From: Streptomyces sp. S.PNR 29
GTDB taxonomy: Bacteria; Actinomycetota; Actinomycetes; Streptomycetales; Streptomycetaceae
Reading direction: 5' to 3'
NCBI RefSeq assembly: GCF_030386795.1
Contig: NZ_JANUQM010000012.1
Span: 248,001-312,000 of the forward strand
DNA: 64,000 nucleotides
This document shows, one piece after another, positions 10,446 to 19,174 of this stretch; position 1 is the first letter of the stretch; each line of letters opens with the position of its first letter. Under the pieces are notes generated by a model that was not told where the DNA came from, ran no database searches, and saw only the letters and a list, made by a program, of their open reading frames with translations. A program made the translations under genes and the position numbers.

Positions 10446-10614
10446 GCGCTTCAACCCCCCGTCGGCGCCCCCGTCCGCCGCCACCCCGGCCCACCGGGTC
10501 AGGCGCCACCACGAGCAGGCGATCCCGGTCGTCGGCCTCAACGCGCTCCGTCGACCAAGTGGACATGCTCGGCACCCCGATCCGCTTTGACAGTCGGCTC
10601 GTTCGACCTGCCGG

Positions 10615-10645
10615 ACATTGTTCGAAACCTCTTGACGCTACCCAT
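10615..10645 (+). promoter_or_regulatory. Possible operator/promoter upstream of the GH43 gene
   Basis: The stretch ACATTGTTCGAAACCT (10615-10630) contains the palindrome TTCGAA and is followed directly by TTGACG (10632-10637), a good -35 element. No strong -10 is visible at the standard distance. Palindromes with CGAA/TTCG halves are common operators of sugar-responsive regulators in actinomycetes. With the adjacent LacI gene broken, any regulator would act from elsewhere. Confidence 0.3.
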
Positions 10646-10786
10646 ACCCCCGATTGACACTCTCGCAACACGACGTCACACGGTCGCAACGACAGGCCGC
10701 CCCTGGCCAAGGCACCCGTCATCGGCCTGCTCGCCCTTGCCTTCTGTCCCCCCCCCGTCAGCCAGGTCTCAGCAGGGAAACTTCAT

Positions 10787-13700
10787 ATGCCGTACATCGC
10801 ACGTCCGCGCAGCCGCGCGAGACGCCGGGCGGGCCTTGCCGCCTGCCTGTCCGCCGCGTCACTGTTCCTGGGCCTCGCCGCACCCGCCGTACCCGCACAG
10901 GCGGCGGAGACCGCGGACGTCACCGACGGCCTGGCCCTCTGGTACAAGCTCGACGCAGCATCCGGCAGCACCGTCACCGACGCCTCCGGCAACGGCCGGA
11001 ACGGCACGGTGAACGGCACCGCGGACTGGTCCGACGCCGGTCAAGGGCTCACCTTCAACGGGTCCGACACCTACATCAAGGTGCCGAACGACATCATGAA
11101 GGGGATGGACGCGATCACCGTCTCCCTCGACGTGCTGATCGACTCGGCCCAGGCCACCCCGTACTTCCTCTACGGCTTCGGCAACTCCAGCGGGAGCAGC
11201 GGCAACGGCTACCTCTTCACCACCGGAAACTCCTTCCGGACCTCCGTCGCGACCGGCAACTGGTCGACGGAGCAGACCACCAAGCCGTCCGACTCGCACA
11301 ATCTGACCCGCTCGGTGTGGAAGCACGTCACCTACACCCAGACGGGCACGACCGGTGTGCTGTACGAGGACGGTGTGGAGGTCGGCCGCAACACGTCGGT
11401 CACCACCACGCCCGGCGCCATCGGCTCCGGCTCCACCACCGCCAACTACATCGGCAAGTCCGTCTACTCCGGCGACAAGCTGTTCAACGGCAGGATCCGC
11501 GACTTCCGGGTGTACGACCGGGCACTCGCCGGCTCCGAGGTGGAGCAGCTCGCGCTCCCCGTCGCCACGCAGGGTGTCGCCGACGACAAGGCCGCCCTCA
11601 GCCTCGGCGACACCAGTGCCGTCACGGCCGATCTCGACCTGCCGAGGACCGGGACCGCCGGCGGCTCGACGATCAGCTGGGCGAGCGACGACCCCTCCGT
11701 GGTGTCGGACTCGGGCGCGGTGACCCGCCCCGCCGCCGGTGAACCGGACGGCCATGCCACGCTCACGGCGACCCTGAAGAAGGGCACCGTCACCGACACC
11801 AAGACCTTCGACGTCACGGTCCTGCCCGCGTTCGACGACGAGACGGCCACCGAGCAGGCCGCCGAGGCGCTCACCGTCCACAACCTCGACGACGTCCGCG
11901 GCAACCTCACCCTCCCCGCCGACGGCGCCTACGGCACGTCCGTCTCCTGGTCGTCCGCCGAGCCGGACGTCATCTCCGCCGACGGTGTGGTCCACCGTCC
12001 GGCGCACGGCGAAGGCGCCACCACCGTCGAGCTGACCGCCACGGTCGCCAAGGGCGACGCCAGGACGACCCGCGCCTTCACCGCGAAGGTGCCCGAACTC
12101 CCGGCCGAGCGGGCCCTCAAGGGCTACATGTTCAGCTACTTCACCGGTGAGGGCACCTCCGACGGCGAGCAGCTCTACTTCGCCCTCAGCAAGGGCAACG
12201 ACCCGCTGAAGTGGCGGGAGTTGAACGACGGCAAGCCGGTCCTGACCTCCACCCTCGGCGAGAAGGGCCTGCGCGACCCGTTCATCATCCGCTCCCCGGA
12301 GGGCGACAAGTTCTACCAGATCGCCACCGACCTGAGGATCTACGGCAACGGCGACTGGGACGCCTCGCAGCGCACCGGCAGCAAGTCCATCATGGTCTGG
12401 GAGTCCACCGACCTGGTGCACTGGACGAACCAGCGGCTGGTCAAGGTCTCGCCGGACAGCGCGGGCAACACCTGGGCACCGGAGGCGTTCTACGACGCGG
12501 GGCGCGGCGAGTACGTGGTCTTCTGGGCGTCGAAGCTGTACGACAACGAGGCGCACTCCGGCGACACGTACAACCGCATGATGTACGCCACCACCCGTGA
12601 CTTCTACACCTTCAGCGAGCCCAAGGTCTGGATCGACCGCGGCTACTCGGTGATCGACTCCACGGTGATCCAGCACGACGGGACGTACTACCGCCTGTCG
12701 AAGGACGAGCGGAACAACACCTCCTCCACCCCCAACAGCAAGTTCATCTTCGAGGAGAAGAGCGACTCCCTCCTCGACACGTCCTGGGACGCGGTCGCCG
12801 AGGGCATCGGCAAGGGCGCGATGAACGCCGCCGAGGGGCCGCTGGTGTTCAAGTCCAACACCGAGGAGAAGTGGTACGCGTTCCTGGACGAGTTCGGCGG
12901 ACGCGGCTACATCCCCTTCGAGACGACCGACCTCGCTTCGGGAAACTGGACCCCGGCCACCGGCTACGACCTGCCCGCCAAGCCCCGCCACGGCACCGTG
13001 CTCCCGGTCACGCAGGCGGAGTACGACCGGCTGCTGCGCGCCTACCAGCCGGACCAGCTCGTGGAGAGCGTCGAGGACGTCCCGGTGAAGACCCGCGTCG
13101 GTGAGGCACCGGTCCTCCCGGCCACCGTCATCGCCGAGTACGCCGACGGCGTCAGGCGCCCCGTCGCCGTCACCTGGGACGAGGTCCCGGCGTCGGCGTA
13201 CGCGCAGGCCGGCACGTTCACGGTGAAGGGCAGCCTGCCGGACGGCGCCATCGAAGCCCGCGCCGAGGTCACGGTGTCGGAGGAAGGCCCCGACGTACCC
13301 GCCGACCTCGTCCTGCACTACGACTTCGACGAGACCGGCGGCAACATCGCCCGTGACTCCAGCGGCCACGGCTACCACGGCACCTACGTCCGCACGCCCG
13401 ACTTCGGCACAGGCGTGCACGGCGGCTCGTTCAAGATGTCCGGCGACTCCACCTCGCCGTATGTGAAGATCCCGAACGGCGTGCTGAAGAACGCCGACAG
13501 CGTGACCGTCTCCACGTACGCCAAGTGGAAGGGCGGCGACAACTTCCAGTGGCTGTTCGGGCTCGGGCCCGACAGCGACAAGTACCTCTTCGCCACGCCC
13601 TCCAACGGCGGTTCGAGCCTCTATTCGGCGATCACCAAGGCGAGTTGGTCGGCGGAGTCGAAGCTGACGGCGGGCTCGCGGCTCACGCCCGGCGAGTGGC

Positions 13701-15976
13701 AGCACGTCACCGTCACCCTCGACGGCTCGACCGGCGCGATGGTCCTCTACCTGGACGGCGTCGAGGCGGCCCGTACGACGACCACCATCAAGCCGTCCGA
13801 GCTGTACACCGCGAGCAAGGACTACAGCGGTTACATCGGCAGGTCCCTGTACGCGGCGGACCCGTACTTCGGTGGCGAGGTCGACGACTTCCGCGTCTAC
13901 GACCGGGCTCTGACGGCCGCCGAGGTCATGGAGCTCAGCGGCAACACCGCGGGCATCGCGAAGGCGACGCACCCGGCGCTGAAGGTCGACGCGCTCATCG
14001 ACAACGCGAACAGCAGGATCACACTGCCGATGAAGGAGGGCACCGATCTCACCGCCCTCGCCCCGGAGTTCACCCTCGCCCACGGCGCGGCGATCAGCCC
14101 CGCGTCCGGGAGCGTCCACGACTTCACGAAGCCGGTGACGTACGAGGTCACCGGATCGGACGGGAAGAAGCGCACCTGGACCGTCTCCGCCCTGATCATG
14201 AAGAGCCCGGTCCTGCCCGGTCTCAACGCCGACCCGAACATCACGAGGTTCGGCGACACCTTCTACATGTACCCGACCACCGACGGCTTCCCGGGCTGGA
14301 GCGGCACGCAGTTCAAGGCGTACTCCTCCAAGGACCTGGTCCACTGGGACGACCACGGCGTCATCCTCGACCTCGGCCCGGATGTCGGCTGGGCGGACAG
14401 CCGGGCGTGGGCACCGACGATCGAGGAGAAGAACGGCAAGTACTACTTCTACTTCTGCGCCGACGCGAACATCGGTGTCGCGGTCGCCGACTCGCCCACC
14501 GGTCCGTTCAAGGACGCGCTGGGCAAGCCGCTGCTCAAGGCGGGCCAGTACCCGGGCCAGATGATCGACCCGGCCGTCTTCACCGACGACGACGGCACGT
14601 CCTATCTCTACTGGGGCAACGGCAGGGCGTACGTCGTGCCGCTGAACGACGACATGGTCTCCTTCGACGCCGCGAAGGTCACCGACATCACGCCCAGCGG
14701 CTACAACGAGGGCACCTTCGTCATCAAGCGCAAGGGCACCTACTACTTCATGTGGTCGGAGAACGACACCCGGGACGAGAACTACCGCGTCGCGTACGCC
14801 ACCGGCCCCTCCCCCACCGGCCCCTGGACCAAGCGCGGCGTGATCCTGGAGAAGGACCTGTCCCTCGGCATCAAGGGGCCCGGCCACCACTCGGTCGTCC
14901 ACGTGCCGAACACCGACGACTGGTACATCGCCTACCACCGGTTCGCCATCCCGGGCGGTGACGGCACCCACCGCGAGACGACCGTCGACAAGCTGGAGTT
15001 CGACTCCGACGGCCTGATCAAGAAGGTCGTCCCGACCCTGACCGGCATCGACCCGGTCACCATCGTGCGCGCCGGACCGGACGTCGGCGGCACCGAGGGC
15101 GAGGCGATCGGGCTGAGCGGCACGGTCTCCGGAGCGGGCAGCCCGAAGTGGACGGTCGAGGAGGGTGCGCCCTGTACCTTCACCGACCCGGGCTCGGCCC
15201 GGACGTCGATCACCTGCACGGACGACGGTACCTACCAGGTCACCCTGACCGGCGGCCGCAGCAGGGACACGGCGACCGTCGAGGTCGCCGACGCGGCACC
15301 GGTCATCACCTCGGCCACGGGACCGCAGTCCCCGGTGCCGGCCGGCAGGCGGGCGGTCGTCACGGCCGATTTCACCGACGCGGGCACGAGTGACACCCAC
15401 ACCTGCGAGGTCGACTGGAAGGACGGCACCGAGCCGGGCTCCGGCACCGTCACCGCCTCCGGCTGCCGGGCCGAGCACACCTACGCCGAGGCCGGCATCC
15501 ATCACCCGGTCATCACCGTGACCGACGACGACGGCGCCTCGGACAGCAGGACGCTGCCCGAGCTGATCGTGTACGACCGCGCCGCCGGACCCGCCCTCGG
15601 CACGGGTGTCTTCACCTCCTCGGCGGGCGCCTTTCCCGCCGAGCCGGACCTGACCGGCAAGGCCGCCTTCTCCTTCACCGCGTTCTACCTGAAGGGAGCC
15701 ACGACCCCCACCGGAAAGGTGTCCCTCGACTTCGGTCCGGCCAGGCTGAAGTTCCGCTCCACCGACTCCGACTGGCTCGTGGTCACCGGTTCCCGGGCCG
15801 TCCACCAGGGTTCCGGCACGCTCAACGGGACCGGCGGCTACGGCTTCCGCGTCACCGCCACCGACGGCCCGGACACCTTCCGCATCAGGATCTGGAAGAA
15901 GTCCACCGGTGACGTCGTCTACGACAACCTCACCGGCGCGAAGATCAGCGGCCTCATCACCATCGGCGGCCGCTGA
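10787..15976 (+). CDS. Secreted multidomain protein with two GH43 catalytic domains
   Basis: This is a large extracellular glycoside hydrolase, probably acting on arabinan or arabinoxylan side chains. The 1729-residue protein has a signal peptide (about 1-39, ending AQA-AE). Then come a LamG-like domain (48-215), two Ig-like repeats (220-440), a first GH43 domain (442-755; RDPFII, SVIDSTVI, AAEGPLVF carry the expected Asp/Asp/Glu), a Big_4-type Ig domain (760-830), a second LamG domain (840-1050), a linker domain, a second GH43 domain (1140-1425; NADPNI, MIDPAVF, YNEGTFVI), two Ig/PKD-like domains (1430-1600) and a C-terminal beta-rich module. ATG 10787 has AGGGA about 10 bases upstream. Both catalytic triads look intact. 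Substrate is inferred from the family only. Confidence 0.88.
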   Translation: MPYIARPRSRARRRAGLAACLSAASLFLGLAAPAVPAQAAETADVTDGLALWYKLDAASGSTVTDASGNGRNGTVNGTADWSDAGQGLTFNGSDTYIKVPNDIMKGMDAITVSLDVLIDSAQATPYFLYGFGNSSGSSGNGYLFTTGNSFRTSVATGNWSTEQTTKPSDSHNLTRSVWKHVTYTQTGTTGVLYEDGVEVGRNTSVTTTPGAIGSGSTTANYIGKSVYSGDKLFNGRIRDFRVYDRALAGSEVEQLALPVATQGVADDKAALSLGDTSAVTADLDLPRTGTAGGSTISWASDDPSVVSDSGAVTRPAAGEPDGHATLTATLKKGTVTDTKTFDVTVLPAFDDETATEQAAEALTVHNLDDVRGNLTLPADGAYGTSVSWSSAEPDVISADGVVHRPAHGEGATTVELTATVAKGDARTTRAFTAKVPELPAERALKGYMFSYFTGEGTSDGEQLYFALSKGNDPLKWRELNDGKPVLTSTLGEKGLRDPFIIRSPEGDKFYQIATDLRIYGNGDWDASQRTGSKSIMVWESTDLVHWTNQRLVKVSPDSAGNTWAPEAFYDAGRGEYVVFWASKLYDNEAHSGDTYNRMMYATTRDFYTFSEPKVWIDRGYSVIDSTVIQHDGTYYRLSKDERNNTSSTPNSKFIFEEKSDSLLDTSWDAVAEGIGKGAMNAAEGPLVFKSNTEEKWYAFLDEFGGRGYIPFETTDLASGNWTPATGYDLPAKPRHGTVLPVTQAEYDRLLRAYQPDQLVESVEDVPVKTRVGEAPVLPATVIAEYADGVRRPVAVTWDEVPASAYAQAGTFTVKGSLPDGAIEARAEVTVSEEGPDVPADLVLHYDFDETGGNIARDSSGHGYHGTYVRTPDFGTGVHGGSFKMSGDSTSPYVKIPNGVLKNADSVTVSTYAKWKGGDNFQWLFGLGPDSDKYLFATPSNGGSSLYSAITKASWSAESKLTAGSRLTPGEWQHVTVTLDGSTGAMVLYLDGVEAARTTTTIKPSELYTASKDYSGYIGRSLYAADPYFGGEVDDFRVYDRALTAAEVMELSGNTAGIAKATHPALKVDALIDNANSRITLPMKEGTDLTALAPEFTLAHGAAISPASGSVHDFTKPVTYEVTGSDGKKRTWTVSALIMKSPVLPGLNADPNITRFGDTFYMYPTTDGFPGWSGTQFKAYSSKDLVHWDDHGVILDLGPDVGWADSRAWAPTIEEKNGKYYFYFCADANIGVAVADSPTGPFKDALGKPLLKAGQYPGQMIDPAVFTDDDGTSYLYWGNGRAYVVPLNDDMVSFDAAKVTDITPSGYNEGTFVIKRKGTYYFMWSENDTRDENYRVAYATGPSPTGPWTKRGVILEKDLSLGIKGPGHHSVVHVPNTDDWYIAYHRFAIPGGDGTHRETTVDKLEFDSDGLIKKVVPTLTGIDPVTIVRAGPDVGGTEGEAIGLSGTVSGAGSPKWTVEEGAPCTFTDPGSARTSITCTDDGTYQVTLTGGRSRDTATVEVADAAPVITSATGPQSPVPAGRRAVVTADFTDAGTSDTHTCEVDWKDGTEPGSGTVTASGCRAEHTYAEAGIHHPVITVTDDDGASDSRTLPELIVYDRAAGPALGTGVFTSSAGAFPAEPDLTGKAAFSFTAFYLKGATTPTGKVSLDFGPARLKFRSTDSDWLVVTGSRAVHQGSGTLNGTGGYGFRVTATDGPDTFRIRIWKKSTGDVVYDNLTGAKISGLITIGGR

Positions 15977-15993
15977 CCGTCAGCACACAGAAC

Positions 15994-16040
15994 GCCGAGC
16001 CGTGTCCGGGCCAGTCACCGGGCACGGCTCGGCTCTTTCC
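15994..16040. terminator. Hairpin terminator between convergent genes
   Basis: A 16-base stem (15994-16009 with 16018-16033, one mismatch, GCCGAGCCGTG core) with an 8-base loop is followed by TCTTTCC. It lies between the GH43 gene and the convergent anti-sigma gene and could serve both strands. Confidence 0.8.
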
Positions 16041-16078
16041 GGCACCTGTCGCCCCGCTGCCGAGCGCGGTGGCCGGGG

Positions 16079-16393
16079 TCAGGCCGGTGGCCGGCACGAG
16101 GCGCAGTCTCCGTGGCCGGGATCGTCGGCTGCCGCGCTGACGGGACCGACCTGGAGCGCGGGTGGGAGCTGCGAGGAGCGCGCCGCCTCGGCCAGGACAC
16201 GTGGCTTCAGACGCGCCGGCGGGGTGCGGGCCGCCGCGAGGGCCAGCCAGGTCGCGGCCTCCTGGTGGCGGGCGGTCTCGCGGGCGCAGCCCGGGCAGTC
16301 GGCGTAGTGTCGCCGGAACACCTCCCGCTCCTCCCGGTCGAGGGCGTCCAAGGCGTAGGCGGCTGTGAGGTCGTGTGCGTCGTCCGTGGTCAT
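16079..16393 (-). CDS. Short zinc-binding anti-sigma factor
   Basis: This is the partner of the preceding ECF sigma factor. The 104-residue protein has the ZAS signature HYADCPGC (HxxxCxxC) near residue 30 after an N-terminal helix (DLTAAYALDALDREE), as in RskA/RsrA-type anti-sigmas. It lacks the transmembrane segment and extracytoplasmic RskA domain that the SigK partner normally has, so it should be a soluble, possibly redox- or zinc-sensing regulator. The C-terminus carries an extra CASC pair. Its ATG overlaps the sigma gene stop (ATGA). Confidence 0.82.
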   Translation of the reverse strand: MTTDDAHDLTAAYALDALDREEREVFRRHYADCPGCARETARHQEAATWLALAAARTPPARLKPRVLAEAARSSQLPPALQVGPVSAAADDPGHGDCASCRPPA

Positions 16394-16974
16394 CGCGGGG
16401 CTCCCAGACAGTGCCGCAGGTGGGTCAGGGCCCTGCGCAGGCGGCTCTTGACGGTGCCCAGCGGCAGGGACAGGGCTGCGGCGACCTCGGCATGGGTGAG
16501 GCCCCGGTAGTAGACGAGCAGCACCGGCTGCAGCAGCTCGGCGGTGAGGTCCTGCAGGCAGGAGCGGACCTGTTCCCGTTCGCGGAGCGCCTCCACCGTT
16601 TCGGCGACGTCGTCGAAGGCGGGAGTCGATTCGTGCTGGGAGACGGCGCGCTCGCGTTCGGCGGACCTGCGTACCGTGCGGACGCAGTCCACGGCGCGGT
16701 GGTGGGCGATGGTCATCATCCAGGTCATGGCGTGCCCGCTCTCGGGCCGGTAGCGGCGGGCGGTCTGCCAGACCTCCAGCATGACGTCCTGGGCGACCTC
16801 CTCGGCGCGTGCCGGGTCCCGCAGGACGTGGCAGGCGATTCCGTAGATCGGGCCGGCGACCGTGTCGTACAACCGGGTGAAGGCGTCGTGACTGCCGGCG
16901 GCCACGGACAGCAGCAGCCGGTCCGTCTCGGACGCACCGATGTGCCGGGCCTGCGGGGCCTGTCGCTTCGCCAC
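16390..16974 (-). CDS. ECF RNA polymerase sigma factor, SigK-like
   Basis: A 194-residue extracytoplasmic-function sigma factor. Region 2 is seen as AFTRLYDTVAGPIYGIACHVL and AEEVAQDVMLEVWQ, followed by WMMTIAHHRAVDCVR. Region 4 is seen as LLVYYRGLTHAEVAAAL and LPLGTVKSRLRRAL. The start GTG 16974 has GGCAGGAG 6 bases upstream; much longer in-frame readings run through the neighbouring gene and are not credible. Order and overlap with the anti-sigma gene match sigK-rskA pairs. It begins only 43 bases after the stop of the sbnA-like gene, so read-through from the biosynthetic operon is possible. Confidence 0.9.
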   Translation of the reverse strand: MAKRQAPQARHIGASETDRLLLSVAAGSHDAFTRLYDTVAGPIYGIACHVLRDPARAEEVAQDVMLEVWQTARRYRPESGHAMTWMMTIAHHRAVDCVRTVRRSAERERAVSQHESTPAFDDVAETVEALREREQVRSCLQDLTAELLQPVLLVYYRGLTHAEVAAALSLPLGTVKSRLRRALTHLRHCLGAPR

Positions 16975-17017
16975 ACGCTCTCCTGCCTGCGCACCTGCCC
17001 CCGCCCACCTGCCGGGC

Positions 17018-18106
17018 TCACCCGTCCCCCTCCACAGTGTCCGGGGCCCTGCCGTGGGCCGCATCTCGGCGCCGGTGGTGCGGCCACCGGCCCGGCGACG
17101 GCACCGGTGACGGGGTGCGGGAGGTCCGGGACCCGGCGGCGACCGGCCCGTCGGGGCCGAGCACGTCCTCGCCGTACAGGGCCTGCACCCAGTTGGCCTG
17201 GTAGACGGTCTCCAGGTAGCGCTCCCCGAGGTCCGGGGCGATGGCCACGGTGGTGAGGCCGGGTGTGTCGTGCCGGGCCAGCCAGCCCAGCGCGCCGCTG
17301 ACCACGGTGCCGGTGGAGCCGCCGAACAGGAAGCCGCGTCGGGCGAGTCGGCGGCAGACACGGATGGTGTCCGCCTCCTCGACGTGCACCGCCTCGTCGA
17401 CGAGGGACTCGTCGAGCAGGGGAGGGTGGACGCTCATGCCCAGACCGGGAAGCATCCGGCGTCCCGGAGCGCCGCCGAAGGTCACCGAGCCGACGCTGTC
17501 CACCGCGACGATCCGGACCGGCCGGTGCCACTGGCGGAAGTAGCGCGCGCAGCCCATCAGCGTCCCGGTGGTGCCGGCCCCGACGAACAACACGTCCAGC
17601 CCCGGGAACGAGCGGGCTATCGCCGGTGCCGTCCGGTGGTAGTGCGCCTTCCAGTTGCCCGGGTTGGTGTACTGGCTGAGCCACACGTACCGGTCGTCCG
17701 GGGAGCACAGCGTGCGGATGTAGTCGATGCGCGCGCGGAGGAAGCCGCCGTCGGCGCTCGGCTCGGTGACCACGTGCACCCGGGCGCCCAGGGCCTCCAT
17801 CAGCAGTCTGGTCGACAGATTGCACCGGGAGTCCGTCACGCACAGGAACGGGTAGCCCTTGCTCGCCGCGATCATGCTGAGGGCCACGCCCATGTTTCCG
17901 GACGAGGACTCGACCAGGACCGACTCCGGCGTCAGGGCCCCCTGTTGCTCGGCGGCCTCGACCATCTCGATCGCGGGTTTCAGTTTGATCGAGCCGGCGA
18001 AGTTGAAGCCCTCGCACTTCAGGAAGAGCCTGCGCCCCAGTATCGGCCGGAGATCGACGTATAGGTCCTCCTCGTTGAAGGTGTAGGGGGCGGATATGAC
18101 GGACAC
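17018..18106 (-). CDS. SbnA-like N-(2-amino-2-carboxyethyl)-L-glutamate synthase
   Basis: A PLP enzyme of the cysteine-synthase fold. The SbnA group joins O-phospho-L-serine and L-glutamate to make ACEGA, the precursor of L-2,3-diaminopropionate (L-Dap). The PLP lysine lies in NFAGSIKLKPA (about K41), the phosphate/substrate loop is SSSGNMGVAL, and a PLP phosphate loop follows at GAGTTGTLMG. Length is 362 residues, with about 45 low-complexity Pro/Arg-rich residues added at the C-terminus. The start is GTG 18106, 45 bases after the SbnB-like gene. Pairing with the SbnB homologue is the reason for naming this activity rather than cysteine synthesis. Confidence 0.88.
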   Translation of the reverse strand: MSVISAPYTFNEEDLYVDLRPILGRRLFLKCEGFNFAGSIKLKPAIEMVEAAEQQGALTPESVLVESSSGNMGVALSMIAASKGYPFLCVTDSRCNLSTRLLMEALGARVHVVTEPSADGGFLRARIDYIRTLCSPDDRYVWLSQYTNPGNWKAHYHRTAPAIARSFPGLDVLFVGAGTTGTLMGCARYFRQWHRPVRIVAVDSVGSVTFGGAPGRRMLPGLGMSVHPPLLDESLVDEAVHVEEADTIRVCRRLARRGFLFGGSTGTVVSGALGWLARHDTPGLTTVAIAPDLGERYLETVYQANWVQALYGEDVLGPDGPVAAGSRTSRTPSPVPSPGRWPHHRRRDAAHGRAPDTVEGDG

Positions 18107-18151
18107 GATGGCCTCCGCGGGTTCAAGAGCGTTCCGGGGACGGATGTTCTT

Positions 18152-19174
18152 TCATCCGTACCTGCTCAGCTCGTGGAAGAAGTCGTCGACGATGTGCAGT
18201 TCTCCGGAGCCGGCCACCTCGTCGTGGACGTACTTGCCGACGGCGAGGTCGAGCACTCCGAGGCCGAAGGGTGAGAACACCACCGTCCGGTCCGTGGGGA
18301 GCGTGAGGTGTCCGGCCATGACGTCCGCCAGCGTTCCGGTCAGGAAGTCGCGGGTGCCCGTGCGTTGTTCGGTGAGGTGGAGTGAGGTCTGCGCCCGCAG
18401 ACAGTGCTCGACGTCGTCGACGATGTTCGCCGAGGCGAGCACGACTTCCGGGGCCAGGTCGCGCAGCGAGACGTGCAGCACCAGCGGTTGGTGTGCGAAC
18501 CACGAGGGTTCGGTGATGTGCGGCCGGCTTGCGACGGTGGCGAAGACCACCAGGTCGCTGGTGCGGATCAACCGCTCGGGGCCGTCGTGCACGACGATCT
18601 CGCCGGGCGCGCCCGACTGCTTCAGGTAGCGGCTGAAGCCTGCCGCGCTGTCGGCGGACACGTCGTGGACGCCGATGGTGTCGAACGACCAGCCGGTACC
18701 GGACAGGAACGTGTGGATGTAGCGGGCGATCAGACCCGTTCCGACGAACCCGATGCGCGCCGGGCGCCGTCGGCCGCGGCTGAGCCGGTCCGCCGCCAGC
18801 GCCGCCGACGCGGCCGTCCGCGTGGCGCTGATGATGGACGCTTCGACGCAGGCGAACGGGTAGCCGGTGTCGTGGTCGTTGAGGATGAGCACCGCCGAGG
18901 CCCTGGGGATGCCGGCCGCCACGTTCTGCGGGAAGCTGGAGATCCACTTCAGGCCGTCCACCGGCCCCGCCCCGCCGATCGAGGCGGGCAGCGCGATGAT
19001 CCGGGAGGACGGGCGGTCGGGGAAGCGCAGGAACTGGGACGGCGGATTCACGCATTCGCCGGCGCCGTGCAGCCGGTAGGTGGCCTCGACCAGCTCCACG
19101 ATCTGCTTCTCGCGTCCCCGCAGCGCTTGCTGGACCTGTGCGCCGGGAACTACCGCGAACGGTGGCACGGTCAT
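18152..19174 (-). CDS. SbnB-like 2,3-diaminopropionate synthase (OCD/mu-crystallin family)
   Basis: SbnB-type enzymes oxidise ACEGA with NAD+ and hydrolyse it to L-Dap and 2-oxoglutarate. The 340-residue protein has an ornithine cyclodeaminase fold: an N-terminal substrate domain (LKWISSFPQN) and a Rossmann domain with RIGFVGTGLIARYIHTF near residue 140. Homologues with this exact pairing make L-Dap in staphyloferrin B, dapdiamide and poly-Dap pathways. ATG 19174 overlaps the stop of the dioxygenase gene, so the two are translationally coupled. Confidence 0.9.
   Translation of the reverse strand: MTVPPFAVVPGAQVQQALRGREKQIVELVEATYRLHGAGECVNPPSQFLRFPDRPSSRIIALPASIGGAGPVDGLKWISSFPQNVAAGIPRASAVLILNDHDTGYPFACVEASIISATRTAASAALAADRLSRGRRRPARIGFVGTGLIARYIHTFLSGTGWSFDTIGVHDVSADSAAGFSRYLKQSGAPGEIVVHDGPERLIRTSDLVVFATVASRPHITEPSWFAHQPLVLHVSLRDLAPEVVLASANIVDDVEHCLRAQTSLHLTEQRTGTRDFLTGTLADVMAGHLTLPTDRTVVFSPFGLGVLDLAVGKYVHDEVAGSGELHIVDDFFHELSRYG

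Noticed and set aside
10414..10722. A 102-codon minus frame that might supply the missing start of the LacI gene
   Set aside because: It is in a different frame and contains no helix-turn-helix; its sequence is low-complexity Arg/Gly-rich.
10859..15805. A 1648-codon open frame antisense to the GH43 gene
   Set aside because: In very GC-rich DNA stop codons are rare in antisense frames. The translation is Arg/Gly/Val-rich without motifs, while the plus strand encodes clear domains.
17018..19174. SbnA/SbnB-like pair as part of a staphyloferrin-type siderophore pathway
   Set aside because: No IucA/IucC-type synthetase, citrate synthase or siderophore transporter is in the operon; the neighbours are NRPS and Pls-type proteins.
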